The notes under the pieces were generated by a model. It was not told the DNA's origin. It ran no database searches and saw only the letters and a program-made list of their open reading frames with translations. A DNA stretch of 64,000 nt from Kryptolebias marmoratus (taxonomy: Eukaryota > Chordata > Actinopteri > Cyprinodontiformes > Rivulidae), in NCBI RefSeq assembly GCF_001649575.2, contig NC_051452.1:2457846-2521845 (forward strand). The letters are read 5' to 3'. Both the position numbers and the translations under genes were made by a program. Of this stretch, positions 47,681 to 59,003 are shown in pieces (the first letter of the stretch is position 1; every line of letters starts with the position of its first letter).

Positions 47681-49039
47681 GGTTTGAAATAGATTATTGA
47701 ACAATTTTCAGATGATTTAGATTGTTTGACTGAATTTGAATTAAACCTGTTTATTTGTATTAAATCACTTGTGAACTGACAATGTCTGGATAAATAAGTT
47801 TAATGTGATATTTCCTTTAAAACATCAGCCTCTTATTTATCCAGACATAATCTGCTAAATTCTGTCTTTATGTTCAAATTTTTAATTTTCCCAATTTTTA
47901 GCTACACATTTATACATTGATGTGGAAGAAAATATTAGGGAGATGGGAGAAACCAACTCGTTGATTTTTATCAATTTATTACAAAGAAAGGTCTAGGAGA
48001 AAACTTTAAAGATGAGACGAATCTGATGGGTAGATTTCTTAACTCTAAGATTGTAAAAATACCTTTTAAATCAAGCTTGTCAGCAAAAAATAAGAAAATA
48101 AAGTCTTGTCTGACCTGGAGGGTCATATTATTTGGAGGGCATTTGGTATCAACATGTAAACAGACACATACTCAACATGATAGTTGTTCAATCCATCAAT
48201 AAATCTTATTTTTCATAACAGTTGGCTTCATTTTTGGCCATATTTAACAGTCAGTCAAGGATGTTCTGTATTCTGACCTGAGTGTAGCATAGCACCAATT
48301 TCGCCCATATTCTTTACTGGAATTTCTCATTAGATTGCCTTCCAGTCGCTCATTACAAAGTTTTCACCTGAACATTAATCCCAGAGTTTAGGAATAAGAT
48401 TGACATGAATGTCTTTTCACTGTACCGTTGAATTTAAGATTTGCAGTAAACATAAACACATTAAGATTTTACTCAGATCTATGTTGCTCAAGGACTAAAC
48501 ACCAGTAATTACCTGAATTCATCTCCGTATAAAGCATGTTATGCAACCAGAAAAAAACAAAATCTCTCATTGTTTTTCAGATAAAGTTGTACTTCTTTCC
48601 ATTTTGTTATTTATCCATTTTAATGCTAAGTAGTTCTTCAGAAAGGGGAGATGGTATGAGGTCAGCAGCGGCATCAGAAAGAAGCAGATGCTCGAGTAGG
48701 CCTCGGTGCACTTCCCTTTAGGCAAACTATATAATTGGAGCTATATTACAAGCCTGCCTTCATACTGCATACATAAACCAACTCGCACAGTACCAAAAAA
48801 ATAAAATGGTCACAGAACAATACTCTGGAAATTTTCCGTGGCAGGCGTCTGTCAAACCTGGCAGCTTGTCTGATCTCTGCATAATGAGTATTGGTTGACT
48901 TTTCTGCTAGAAAAGCTGCAAGGACACTGAGGGGAAAAAAAGATTAATCTATCTCTAATTAAAAGTAAACTCTGCATTCTTCAGGTATCCTATCTCTTTA
49001 AAAGTTTAGTGTATTTTTACAGTAATTATTAAGTTTAAA
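47681..49039. other. Unique AT-rich non-coding DNA
   Basis: Nothing recognised. Confidence 0.5.
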
Positions 49040-49600
49040 TGGCGTTATATATATTGGCCTCTCAATGTGCTGATGTCCTGTACACCTTGAGCAGAACAGC
49101 TTTGAACCATAATGTTTCCATCTCCCTGCTTTGCTGTGGGGATGGTTTTCATTGGGTTTTATTAAGCTTTTCTCTTCCTGCAAACATGGCTGGTTGAGGT
49201 GATGCCAAGGAGCCCAGTTTTTCACTCATCTGACGACTGCATATTCTCCCAAGCTGCCTCTGCATCACTTAGATGTTCGCTGGCAAACCTAAGACGAGTC
49301 TGCGCATGTGCTTTCTTGAGCAGGAGGACCTTCAGGTGGACTGATTTTTCACTTTTTTTCATAATCATCCTTTTTCCCATGAGTCAGGATCCTGTATGAA
49401 GCTCTAAACTGAGTAGGGTTGATGGTGGTTGTATATTTCTTTCATTTTCTAGTAATTGCACCAACAGTTATCACCTTCATGCCAAGCTTCTTGGTGATGG
49501 TCTTATGGCCCATTACAAATTTATCTTGACCCTGACATCTTTTGGCAGGTTTGAATGTTGCATATGGTGGCAGAGACGTTGGAATAAAATGAATTTATTT
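49040..49600 (-). mobile_element. Tc1-like DNA transposon, internally deleted
   Basis: The plus strand holds the complement of Tc1-type transposase codons: aacatggctggttgaggtga, tgccaaggagcccag, ctcatctgacgac, ttagatgttcgctggcaaac, gtgctttcttgagcagga, and later caccttcatgccaagcttct with cttggtgatggtcttatggc. The order matches a widespread fish Tc1 lineage. The centre of the transposase and both terminal repeats appear lost or unresolved. It is a different lineage from the Tc1 element at 34170-35700. Confidence 0.7.
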
Positions 49601-50059
49601 TGTGGGCAAGTGTGCTTTACACACACAAGTTTATATTTGAAGTGTCTAAAATTCATTGTATGTCCATTTTGCACACAGATGACAATCTGTGGGAGCTATA
49701 ATTTTGCCTAGATTGTAGCAGATCAAATATGTGTCACTACATGACCTACAAAATGATTTTTACCCTTTGCAGAAGGTTTTTTTTTTCTTAATTTTAAGTT
49801 GCGAATTTCTCTTTCTATTAAAAATCAAAGTATTATAAGAATGAAACTGTTTATTTTTTGTAAGTGGTCAAACTTTACATGAGCCCCCTTGTGAATATTA
49901 ATAATCACAAAGGAAATTAAAAAAAAAAAAAGAAAGTAAATTATATTTAAAGGATTCAAGGTTTGAAAATGTGCTTAAAGCTGGGGAATTCAATCATTTT
50001 TAAAGCCATAGAAAATCTGAAGGTACAAGTGACCTATTTAAGGTGAAAGACTGAGCCAA

Positions 50060-50330
50060 GATGGTCTTAGCAGGGTGGCTGTATCTTCATCACACCAGGC
50101 GATCGAGTGAACCCCTTACTTTGTCACGGGGACTGGACGCCGAGGGGCAGCGAGACTATTGAATTATGAACCTTTCATCTCAAAACCAACCTGCCTCTAC
50201 GTTTGCAATCCCCTAATTAAATCACAGAGGCACACTTTGGATTTTTAACTTTGACTCCAAATGGTTTCTTAATAGGAAAACCATCTAGCTTTGAGCATCC
50301 AGGATAAGTGCAATATCTGTCATATTACGT
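50060..50330. other. Candidate conserved non-coding block
   Basis: CpG-rich relative to its flanks (gatcgagtg, cacgggg, gacgccgagg), followed by a cccctaattaaatcacag homeodomain-like core. Repeat-free. Composition and motif only. Confidence 0.28.
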
Positions 50331-50813
50331 GCACACACATTCAGCGTAGAAGTCAAGTCAGTCTGAAGCAATAATAATATTTAAAAGTCGGAAAACTTTT
50401 GAGACAGAAAGGAACAAAGTGTTTACTATTGCAGTTGCCTGACTTCTTTTTTGTTGTGCTGCCTTTCAGTATGGGTGAGTCATAACCCCTTTTTTCTGTT
50501 TTTGTTTTTGTCTCTTCACTCATGTCAAAGGATCTGAGCTTGACAACTGTGCCTGGAATGTGTTTTACCCCCTTTGGCGAAGATTATCACATTTTAAAGA
50601 AACATTTATTCACACGGGATAAAATAACAAAGCGAGGGGTTAAAAAATGAGACGTGGGATGAATTCAAACATCGAACAACCTTTAAAGTAATTGTCTCTC
50701 AGAGAATTTCATGCCTCGTTTTTACAAGAATCAGTTAATATCATTTAAGACCATTAAGGATTCACTGGAAGCAATATTGCAAACATTTTAGTTGATCCCT
50801 TTGCAGTTGGTGT

Positions 50814-50834
50814 TTCTTTCTTTCTTTCTTTTTT
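50814..50834. repeat. (CTTT)n microsatellite
   Basis: Short tetranucleotide run. Confidence 0.85.
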
Positions 50835-50999
50835 CTCCAAGTTTCTGTTTTTGTTGACATTCTAAATTTGAAAAATGACAACTAAAAAATTATTTTTCAA
50901 ATAGAGGACAAAAAAATACATGTATAAGAAAATAAACCTTGCTACATCACTTGTACATCAAATATTTTATTTTATTTTTTCTTAATAGTAAGAATGTAT

Positions 51000-51500
51000 T
51001 GAAGTGGAGTAAAGATTATAAACAATATCTTGTTGGAGTTGGCTCTTTAAATGACCTCAGTTTGGAGAATGCAGTTTAAATTTGACCAAATTGACCTGCT
51101 AACTGGTAGGCCAAGACCAAAATGGGTGGATAACACCTTTAACAACTTCAGTCTCTAAAATTCTACAACAAGACCCATTTAATGCAAAAGCTAGTTCAGA
51201 AATGGTTGTTCCGTCAGTTACAAATTACATGATCATTCCAGCAGAAATACGATATTCCTTCTGGATGTGCCCCAGGCTGCACTGGAAGTCCAGAGCTAGC
51301 AGTCCCTGCTTTTGTGTTTGCCCTTGCAAATAACTATTGATTTTCCACATGCTTAAGTGTATAATGTAAACTCCAATCTCAAAAAATTGTAAGCAGTTCA
51401 TGTAAATTCCATTTTATTAATTTTTACATTGCTGTCAATTTCACAGTACATGGTTATTTGCAAAGTAGCTGTAGCACCTCCAGTGCAGCCTCGTGCGATA
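51000..51500 (+). repeat. Unnamed interspersed repeat R1, copy 2
   Basis: Shares cctcagtttggagaatgcag, tgacctgctaactgg, gtaggccaagacc and a 3' block tagctgtagcacctccagtg with the copies at 3485 and 57000. Boundaries approximate. Confidence 0.6.
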
Positions 51501-51529
51501 CAAATTTGACAACAATGCAAAGAGTTGAG

Positions 51530-52320
51530 ATTCATCAACTTTGGTCTTGACCCTGCTTGGATTTGCTGTTAGTTTATCAGTCTGGTCAAACATAAACTCT
51601 TTCTTCAAACTGATAATGTTTAAGAAGTTACCTACAATAGTAAGAACTCTTCACAATCCTCCCAAATGACCGCTCTTGGTGGTCCTGGTAGCCCATCTGA
51701 CTGACTTCTAGGCCTTAATAAGTTACCAGCAGGAAGTCTACACCCTGGTTCAAACCTTTGCTGACTGTTTATTGGATCTTAACACTTGAAAGACGAAGGA
51801 CCTGTGCTGTGGGTCTAAAGGAGGAAATCCAGAGCATTTGTTCCAACCATTCAGCATCCAGGGTCAGCAAGTGCAGCAGGTACAGAGTTCTAGGTATCTT
51901 AAGATAGAGACTGACTCGTGTCTGTCCTTTTTTCAAAACATGCAGAAAAGAGCAACGGCGTCTCCTCCTGCTCAGAAAACTGAGAGCTTTTAATGCCAAC
52001 AAAGACATTTTATTTACAACATTTCATCCTCATTAATTTTTCTCACCATCACCACCAAAACAAAACTCTACCGCATAAGAAATCGAGCTAGCAAGTTGTC
52101 TACCTTCAAAAAATCTGAACTATTCCTTAAAGCAATCTGTCACTGCTGGGAGCTGTTGTTTTGTCAGAATAAGGAAGAAACAATAACTGACAATCAATCT
52201 GCATGGCGGTCACCCCTTGTAAGGTCAAAATGTGGGTGCAGAGTCAACGCATGCACAAAGTCCTCTGCTAAATCCTAAAAGAGCCTTTTTGCCCTGTGGA
52301 GGTAACTGGATTTACCTCCA
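51530..52320 (+). mobile_element. Non-LTR retrotransposon fragment (CR1/L2/Rex1-type RT C-terminus)
   Basis: One plus-strand frame reads FSIQGQQVQQVQSSRYLKI and then TDSCLSFFQNMQKRA. A frameshift leads to RLLLLRKLRAFNANKDILF. This is the usual word order after the catalytic core of many fish LINEs: strand-IxG-VxxV-FKYLG, then KKAxQRLYFLRKLR. The segment to about 52320 may hold the last residues of the ORF (RVNACTKSSAKS). Several stops and frameshifts; inactive. Confidence 0.6.
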
Positions 52321-52600
52321 TTTCAGTTAATCCTATCTTAAAGGCTAAAAGGACTGTAAAAATGCCTACGCAATATTGGGATATCAAGCCAAAAGTAAGG
52401 TGTAGCTTTCTTTACTTGGTACACTATTCATGCCCTGCAAACATAATTGATTGGTATGAAGTTAAAATCATCCCTACCCCAATAAATGAGTAAAATAACA
52501 TCAGGCGCATATCTTCTCTCTGGATTACTGCTTATCTTTCTGTGTGCAATTTTACTTAGCATTCACTGTACACCACAGATGGCTGGATACAAAGTGAATA
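52321..52600. other. Unique non-coding DNA
   Basis: Nothing recognised between the LINE fragment and the diverged repeat pair. Confidence 0.4.
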
Positions 52601-52740
52601 CCCCCTCTCTCTTCTCAAAGTGAAGGATTGAGGTTATAACCTGGACCGCCACTGCTTCGGCTGCTGGAGGAAGGATCTTCTAGGCGAACTAAGCTGTTAA
52701 ATTGCAGTCTGGCCCAAGATCCAGCCTCGTCTTATCAGCC
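52600..52740 (-). repeat. Diverged repeat pair, member A
   Basis: Contains gtgaaggattgaggttataa, then ggaccgccactgc and cggctg. The same ordered words recur in member B at 53045-53165. A minus-strand frame gives SSSSRSSGGPGYNLNPSL, matching the reading of member B (SRSGSPSLGHSLNPSL). Stops interrupt further reading. Class unknown; a transposon ORF fragment or a decayed duplicated exon are both possible. Confidence 0.5.
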
Positions 52741-53020
52741 TTTTGGGCAGTGTAGGTCACTAGATTTGCTAGTGAAATTGCAGTTATTAATTTTCTCCAA
52801 AAAGTAAGGAACCTCTGCTTAGAACTGATGTTAAGCTTGTCTCGTAGCAGCACATTTGCTACTTCTGACAATATTTTCTGGCATGTGGCTGAAAATGATT
52901 TAATAAGAAAAATAAAGATATTTTACAGGGAAAAAAAATGGCTTTATTTATCAAATATCAGACTTGAAGCATGATTTACAGAGCTGCGGGCCAGAGTCAT
53001 TTCTGTCGTCTTCTTGGGCT
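52741..53020. other. Spacer between diverged repeats
   Basis: Minus-strand frame 52689-52871 reads out of member A and has no recognised domain. The rest is AT-rich. Confidence 0.4.
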
Positions 53021-53021
53021 T

Positions 53022-53210
53022 TCACTCCATGGTAGCAGCAGTAGTTGACAGTGACGGATTGAGGCTGTGACCCAGTGATGGACTTCCACTGCGGCTGTCC
53101 GGGGGGTCTGCCAGTGAAGCAAAGCTATTTGATTTCAGTTCTGGTCGAGACAGAGTCACACTGAGTTTCGCTCTTCGGATGGCAGGAAATTCAAATAAAT
53201 TCGGGGCCAT
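53022..53210 (-). pseudogene. Diverged repeat pair, member B: 62-codon open frame of unknown origin
   Basis: The frame opens with an ATG (53210) and ends ...SLGHSLNPSLSTTAATME then stop. It is low in hydrophobics and rich in Ser and Pro in its second half, like a disordered tail. Member A keeps a recognisable version of the last part. Protein-level agreement between two DNA-diverged copies suggests that the ancestor was coding. I do not recognise the protein. It may be a transposon ORF end or a duplicated, now broken, gene 3' end. Typed as pseudogene provisionally. Confidence 0.35.
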
Positions 53211-53220
53211 GTAAGATGTC

Positions 53221-53835
53221 TGATTCTAAACACTGCAAGATAGACATGACTTCCTGTTTGACAGCTCAATTATGGGACAATAACAACACTCCGAACCCTG
53301 CAAGGAAACAATTAAAAGCACAAACTGAGCCTGCTGACTGATTGCAGTGTTTGTTTTCTTTAAAAACTGAACAAAAAGCCCAAACTCCAACAGATGTCTG
53401 GCTCTTTTTTTTCCTGTTTAAAAAGACTGCACATTATCTTCTTGCCAATCAAGGGTTTTTATGTCTAGGACATTTAAGTCATATATTTGTTGTATGACTT
53501 TGTCTTTTGACTGTCAGCTTCGATTGAGGCTCTTTATTTAAAACGCCAAACTTGGATAGATGTTGTATTTTAGCCCATAGGTTGATCCAACATCTATCCT
53601 TATAGGAGCAGCAAAAGGACAGATGTTGCTCCAAGTGGGGATTGTACCCATGCTCACCACACTGTCAAATTTGTACTTAAAAGACACAAAAACAGAAAGT
53701 GGAGTGATATAAGCTTTGAGTTGTAAGAGTTTTGAAATGGTTAACTTGCACAGATTAGTCTCCTTTTCTCAGTGACCTGTTTAAATTGGTCAGACTGGAG
53801 TCTGCTGCTATAGAGCTGGTTTCATCCATCTAAAA
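53221..53835. other. Unique non-coding DNA
   Basis: Nothing recognised. Confidence 0.45.
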
Positions 53836-54368
53836 CAGGGCTGTCAAACCCAGTGACGCAAGGGCGCCAAAATTAAATATTTGGTCCAAGCCAAGGGCCA
53901 ATCACGATCAGTATTTATTAAAAATTACATAAATTAATTGGTTTTAGATGTATTATGTCAAATCATCCATATATAAATATCAATTACCTTCTCCCAGTTA
54001 CAGATTATACAGAATTTAGAGCAAACAGACTTTAATGAACACAGACAAATAGATCAAACTTCAAAAAGCTCATCATTAGCTGTCATTTCTTACACCTCAC
54101 TCAGCTTTTAAATGACGTTTTTAACATTAAAACAGACAAAAACCTGATCATACAGAAATTAAAACTGTATATTGTTGGCTTCTAAGTCACAGTCAAGAGA
54201 AAACTTCACTAATTAGGCTCAGTTTTTTTAAGCAAAATAAGAATCAGAGACTCGATCTGTCCCGGACTAGAGGGCCGGACCTGTTGACATCTAAACATTA
54301 TCTTGGGGGGCCGGATGAAATGTTAGAGGGCCGGATCTGGCCCACGGGCCTTGAATTTGACACGTGTG
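53836..54368. mobile_element. Non-autonomous hAT (Charlie-like) element
   Basis: The left end cagggctgtcaaaccca and right end ttgaatttgacacgtgtg are imperfect inverted repeats. An exact 8-bp duplication atctaaaa flanks both ends. Near the right end gagggccgga occurs more than once, followed by tctggcccacgggccttga, text characteristic of a widespread vertebrate Charlie-like hAT family. The interior is AT-rich and non-coding. Confidence 0.92.
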
Positions 54369-55664
54369 ATCTAAAACAACTCAAATTTTTATCGGAGTAA
54401 AAAAAAGAAAAAAAACAACATTATAGATTCTTGACACTGCATTACTTCTGTATGGAATATTGCAGACTAGATACCTTATTTTACACATTCCTTTCTTCAA
54501 GACATTTTTAACTCAAAGGACCAGAGGACCACTTTGTGACACTATCACTCTTTAAAGTAATTAACCTTAAGCCTATATCTCTCTGTGCTGCAACTATTGC
54601 AACTAAAATACTGAGACGATACAAAGATTTTTTCTAGGAATCGCATTGAATTGGTATCTATGACTCATTTGGGCCATAGATGGTTTTGTTGTGGTTTGGT
54701 AACAAAGGGTCTTAATTTTGTATCAATGTGTTCACAGTTTGGTCATTCTCCCAGGATGCCCAGATTATCTTTTGATTCCAATTGGTCACAATTTAGATTT
54801 ACCAACCCCTCCCAAAGTTGTCACGATTTTCACACTTTCTTGCAAATTTTTGCAACATGTTCACAACTCCATCAACACAAGCAAGGTCCTGCGACACCAC
54901 CAACCAAAAGGGGGACTGGCTAGCCACATGGTGAAAGGTTGGTGCAAACTTAGATGTGCATTTATTCCAACATTACCATGAAAATCTTAAACTGCAGTTG
55001 GCAGCAAATTACAAGTTAACAACAAAATCAGACTATTGACTGGTATATTGGACAACTTATTCAAACCAGAGCTCCATGAAATGATGCAATTACATCTTTA
55101 AAGTTAAAATTGGATTTTGATTTATATTGGTTATTCTGTACACAAATTGGGAGCATTAATCCAAGAAAAGTAATTACTGCATTTTAGGGAAACTATTTTC
55201 CCTTATGGAACAATTTTTTTGTGATGTAGTAGGCATTTTAGGCAGTGGGGAGCTGTGAATGACATTTCTGGGTTAGAAAGAGATGCCACAAAGTGCCACA
55301 ACTTGACTCGTGACATTATATTGTGAAAATATAAACTTATTTTTATTATCACTGCCTTGCTTTTTCTTTCCTTTTTTTGGTAGCTCAAATTGAAGGAGTA
55401 AGATTAATACCCAAACATGAGCAGCACAATGTAAATAAAATGTCTAGTATTCCTTGAAGGACTACATATCACCGTCACCTTTCATGCAATAGTTTTAAAC
55501 TAAGATCATATGTTGAGAAAAGATGATGCGACTGCAGTTTTAGTTACAGCTCTCATGCACAAAATGTAAAAAAAAAAATCTTGCATGAAATATTCGATTG
55601 GATTATGTGATGGAAACAACTCAGCTACTAATGCATTATAGTCACCAATGGGTTGTCTGAGTTT
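54369..55664. other. Unique non-coding DNA
   Basis: No element recognised. The overlapping plus-strand frames at 54651-54981 have no domain. Confidence 0.5.
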
Positions 55665-55800
55665 GATTATCTTGATTTGGGTTGACTCCAGACATTAATC
55701 AGCTATAGATGTTCATCCAGTGATTATTTTCTGAGAATTTCAATAAACTAACACACACACACATGCAAAGACATTATCACCCACAGCCAAAAGGCAAGAG
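55665..55800 (-). repeat. Unnamed interspersed repeat R2, copy D
   Basis: Reads gttgactcc, attaatcagctatagatgtt, catccagtgattattttctg, agaatttcaataaa, then a short AC run. Matches copies A and C in the same orientation. Confidence 0.6.
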
Positions 55801-55849
55801 GAGGGCAATACTCTAAATATTGCACGCTATGTGAAGATGGAAATAATGA

Positions 55850-56460
55850 AACTGTTTTGGAGCTTGCATTCAGGCACCGTGCCCCCTACCAACCCGCTTT
55901 CCAATCACCAAGCCTTGCACTCACATTTCATCTCCAGACAAACTGTTTGGTCTCCAAAAGGCTTTCGGAGAGATTACATATCTTTCCTTTCATAAAGATG
56001 CCATTAGTGTCTGGGGAGTAATGGGAGCCACTAATTTGATCGTCTGACCTTAAGCTATTCATCAGTACTGAGGGAGGAGAAGAATAGATGATGCAGGAGA
56101 TCACATTATAATTTGGCTACAGGATTCAGTCGTCTAATGACGGCATTAACTCAGGCAGCTGCAATGAAAACGTTTGGAGATGTGTGTGTGGCGGAGGTTG
56201 ACAAAAGGCTGGGACGTTAAGCCTGAATGTGGCACGCAAATCAGTCTGATCGTCCAACTTCTCAGTGGGGAGCAAATATAATATTCACACAGTTCCATAA
56301 ACAGAGAGACGTCCTTGTCATTGTTTTTTCTTGGCCCTCGAGCAGCTCTTAAAAGTCACAATAAAAAAAAATAATTGTTTCTCCAGAGGATGGGCTGAGG
56401 ATGGCAAAGCTGAATTATTCTTTCATGTATTTTTCGTCTTATAGCTGCCGCATACATCAA
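55850..56460. other. Candidate conserved non-coding block (strongest in window)
   Basis: About 600 bp of repeat-free, mixed-complexity, CpG-containing sequence. It includes several homeodomain-type and TALE-like words (gccactaatttgatcg, attataatttgg, tctaatgacggcattaact). No open frame of note on either strand. Typical in texture of developmental enhancers in fish gene deserts. Inference from texture only. Confidence 0.33.
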
Positions 56461-56999
56461 GGTTGTCCCCTTTTTATAAATTTAAAAACAACAGAAGTCA
56501 GGAGATGGGTTTTAATAAGAGAGATAATGTTAACACTAAGGTAAATTGTTTGCACAGGAGCTCTCAGAGGTCAGGCTGATGAAGTGGTTACAAATCAGGA
56601 CACGCTTTTCAGCAAATAAATGAATAATTGCGGGCAGTTATCCAGTCCCCCACCCCCGCACCCAAACTCCTCCCCTGTTTGCATTCTCTGGACATTTTTG
56701 TGGCATAAAGGCTGACATGGAACAAACATGCAAATGAGTGGAGTGTGGCAGTGGGTGGTAGATGTGAGACAATGTCAAGACTTTAGAGAAAGGCACGTCA
56801 AGCTTGTGTTAAGTGGACCCTCTGATTTTTGAGAGCACTTTACAAAGACTGTTCTGATGTTTTGGGCGGTTTGCTGTTGAATGCAGGAATCTGTGTGAAT
56901 GTGTGTCTAACTTTTTTATTTTTTTTTAAACTGTCTAGCCTACTTCAAACTTGGTAGTTGTGTAAATGATATGAGAACACAAAGAAGTGCAGGGACGTC
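56461..56999. other. Unique non-coding DNA
   Basis: A C-rich patch (ccccgcaccc) lies near 56650-56680; otherwise nothing recognised. Confidence 0.45.
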
Positions 57000-57370
57000 G
57001 TTTAGATGAGCTGACGTAGAGATGGGGCTAAAAGTGAGCCTGTTAAAGCGATAGCTCAGATGTTTGTTAATGGGATTCTGTGGAAAGCTTAGAAGCAATT
57101 TCCTTGACCTATTGTAAGTAGTTCCTTGAACAACCTAGTTTAATTGTGATCAGATTGACAAGCTAACGACTAGTCCGAGAGCCAAACCAATATGCCCAAT
57201 CTAAAAAAAAAAAACAAAAACATGTCATATCAGTTCATTTAAATGCTAGTTTGTAAACCTTTACATCAGTGGCAATTTTAAATTACATTTATCATTTACA
57301 AGTGCAAATCATGGCAGCAGCTAGCTGTAGCACTTGTGCAGCCTGGGTCACTTCCTGCATGAGAACAATA
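57000..57370 (+). repeat. Unnamed interspersed repeat R1, copy 3
   Basis: Contains gggattctgtggaaagct, gatcagattgacaagctaac, a tagtccgagagccaa block and the 3' block tagctgtagcacttgtgcag. Ordered as in copies 1 and 2. Its 3' end extends beyond copy 1. Confidence 0.6.
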
Positions 57371-57600
57371 ATTCTGCCTGAACAACTATAATCATTACCA
57401 GTGAAGTAAAAAAATATATTAAATTATTTTGCTCGCACTATTATGACATTTTTGATCATGTAGTCTTAGTCCTTAAAATACATTTATTTGCATTTCCGTA
57501 CAACAAATGTGATAGACTGCATCTCCCAGCACTTTGGCAGATCCAATTTACAAAAAACACCAGTTTCTTTTCTTTGACAGGACTCTAGATGTGTCCTACA
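57371..57600. other. Unique spacer
   Basis: Nothing recognised. Confidence 0.4.
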
Positions 57601-58030
57601 ATGCTAAGACCAGAGCAGGGCACTCTCAGATGGCTCAGAGATACTCTTATAGCAGTCTGTCATTGTAAGTAGCCTCCACTGAGGCAAACTCTTCTGCCCA
57701 CTGCCATTTACACGTGATGGATCTTCACCCATTCGAAGAATCAGTGGAAGAGTGTTCACATACTCTTGACCCCGACACGTCAGGACCCCCTTTGCTGTCA
57801 ATATGCTCTTTGCTCATCTGAACCTCGAAGACCTGCAGCAGAAAGGCGAAGCAGGACTGATAGATGCACTGCACAGATGCAGTAATGTAGTGTGGTCCTC
57901 CCAGGCAATAGAGATGAGCTTTAAATGATCTAGTACGCGGGGGTTTGTAATCTCACTGATCAAATTTGGTGGGAATTCTCTCCTCCACTGCCATCTATAC
58001 ATGGAGAAGTAATGGAGTCGACCATAAGTG
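57601..58030 (-). pseudogene. Unrecognised open frame of about 130 codons with one internal stop
   Basis: From 58002 down to 57604 the minus strand is one reading frame broken only by a TGA near 57814. Readable words include MYRWQWRREFPP, AWEDHTTLLHLCSASISP, GVLTCRGQEYVNTLPLILRM and QKSLPQWRLLTMTDCYKS. No family is recognised. The DNA shows a weak internal duplication: the stretch around cactgccatttacacgtgat (about 57700) resembles cactgccatctatacatgg (about 57985). It may be part of an interspersed repeat whose complement happens to be open, or a broken gene. Provisional. Confidence 0.3.
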
Positions 58031-58741
58031 AACAGAAGGGCTCTACTCCGTCAAGGTCCTTCTTTCTCACTTCCTAGAATAGACCTCCAACCATCCATGC
58101 AAGGCAAAGAATAAGGCATCCACTCCAAGCAACAATTTGTGGATGAAAACCATTAACAATATATCATTATGGTGAAGTTGGATTAATTTATTTCAAAGCA
58201 AAAACCGTTTTCAACAGATGTCATGCATGTGTGCTGTTTTTGATTTTGGTTAACTTATCTTTTTAGCTAAAGTCTTATTTAATGTTTAATATTCCTTTAG
58301 AAGAAACAAAATAGATAATAAACAAAACAACATCTCAAGCAATTTATGTCACTGATCCATAAAAGCTCTTTTTTTTTTCCAATTATAACATAAGAGATAC
58401 CATTCAAACCCTACTGTTTTAGCCGGAGGGCAAAATCGGCAGTCATGTTCAATGCAAATGTAAAGTGAAAGCAGACAAGAGGAAAGTGATCATAATCACC
58501 TCATCTCAAAGCAAAGTATGGAAAAGGAAATTACAAACATTTACTTTTATGTCCTTACAAATAGTATAAACCAGAAATACTTGTTTTTCCCTTTAATTTC
58601 TTTTTAAATAATTGCAAAATTTAAATGAACCGGTAAATGTTTTACTATTTTTGTTGTTCTTCCTTCTCAAAATTCTTAAAATATGTTCTGGTATCAAAGA
58701 TCTTAATCACTACAGTGTTTCTTTCGTAAAACCTTTGTGTC
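58031..58741. other. Unique AT-rich non-coding DNA
   Basis: Nothing recognised. Confidence 0.5.
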
Positions 58742-58920
58742 TGGGGAGGCTGTGGATCAGTAGTTACATCAGTCATCCTCGAACGAGAGAGTCGGAGGTT
58801 CAATTCCACCAGCAGGCAGTCACATGTTGGATTGTCCCTTGGCAGGACACTGAACCGCTCATTCTCTCTGTGTCCCATCGGTGTTTGAATGTCTAAAGCA
58901 CAGGTTAGACTCTATGGAAT
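58742..58920 (+). mobile_element. tRNA-derived SINE, copy 2 (degenerate)
   Basis: An A-box-like ctgtggatcagtagttac near 58750 is followed by the B-box-like gaggttcaattcc at 58794-58806, at the spacing of a tRNA promoter. Then comes the fish SINE body motif cccttggcaggacactga and a gtgtttgaatgtctaaagc tail. Not a functional tRNA gene: no acceptor stem or anticodon arm can be closed. Confidence 0.7.
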
Positions 58921-58968
58921 GTTTTATTCGGATTAGCTTTGTAGAAATGTAGTAGAGTGCTGTATGGA

Positions 58969-58972
58969 TGTG

Positions 58973-59003
<31 letters not shown>
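58969..59003. repeat. (TG)n microsatellite
   Basis: TG run interrupted once, just beyond the SINE tail. Confidence 0.9.

Larger units (their letters stand above)
49601..50999. other. Unique non-coding DNA
   Basis: Contains a GC-richer block at 50060-50330 and a CTTT microsatellite at 50814-50834. Nothing else recognised. Confidence 0.5.

Noticed and set aside
54651..54981. Overlapping 87-90 codon plus-strand frames
   Set aside because: Two frames open over the same DNA, neither with a domain; could be a repeat, but no second copy is in the window.
58742..58815. Possible tRNA gene
   Set aside because: A- and B-box-like words are present but the cloverleaf does not close and SINE body sequence follows.
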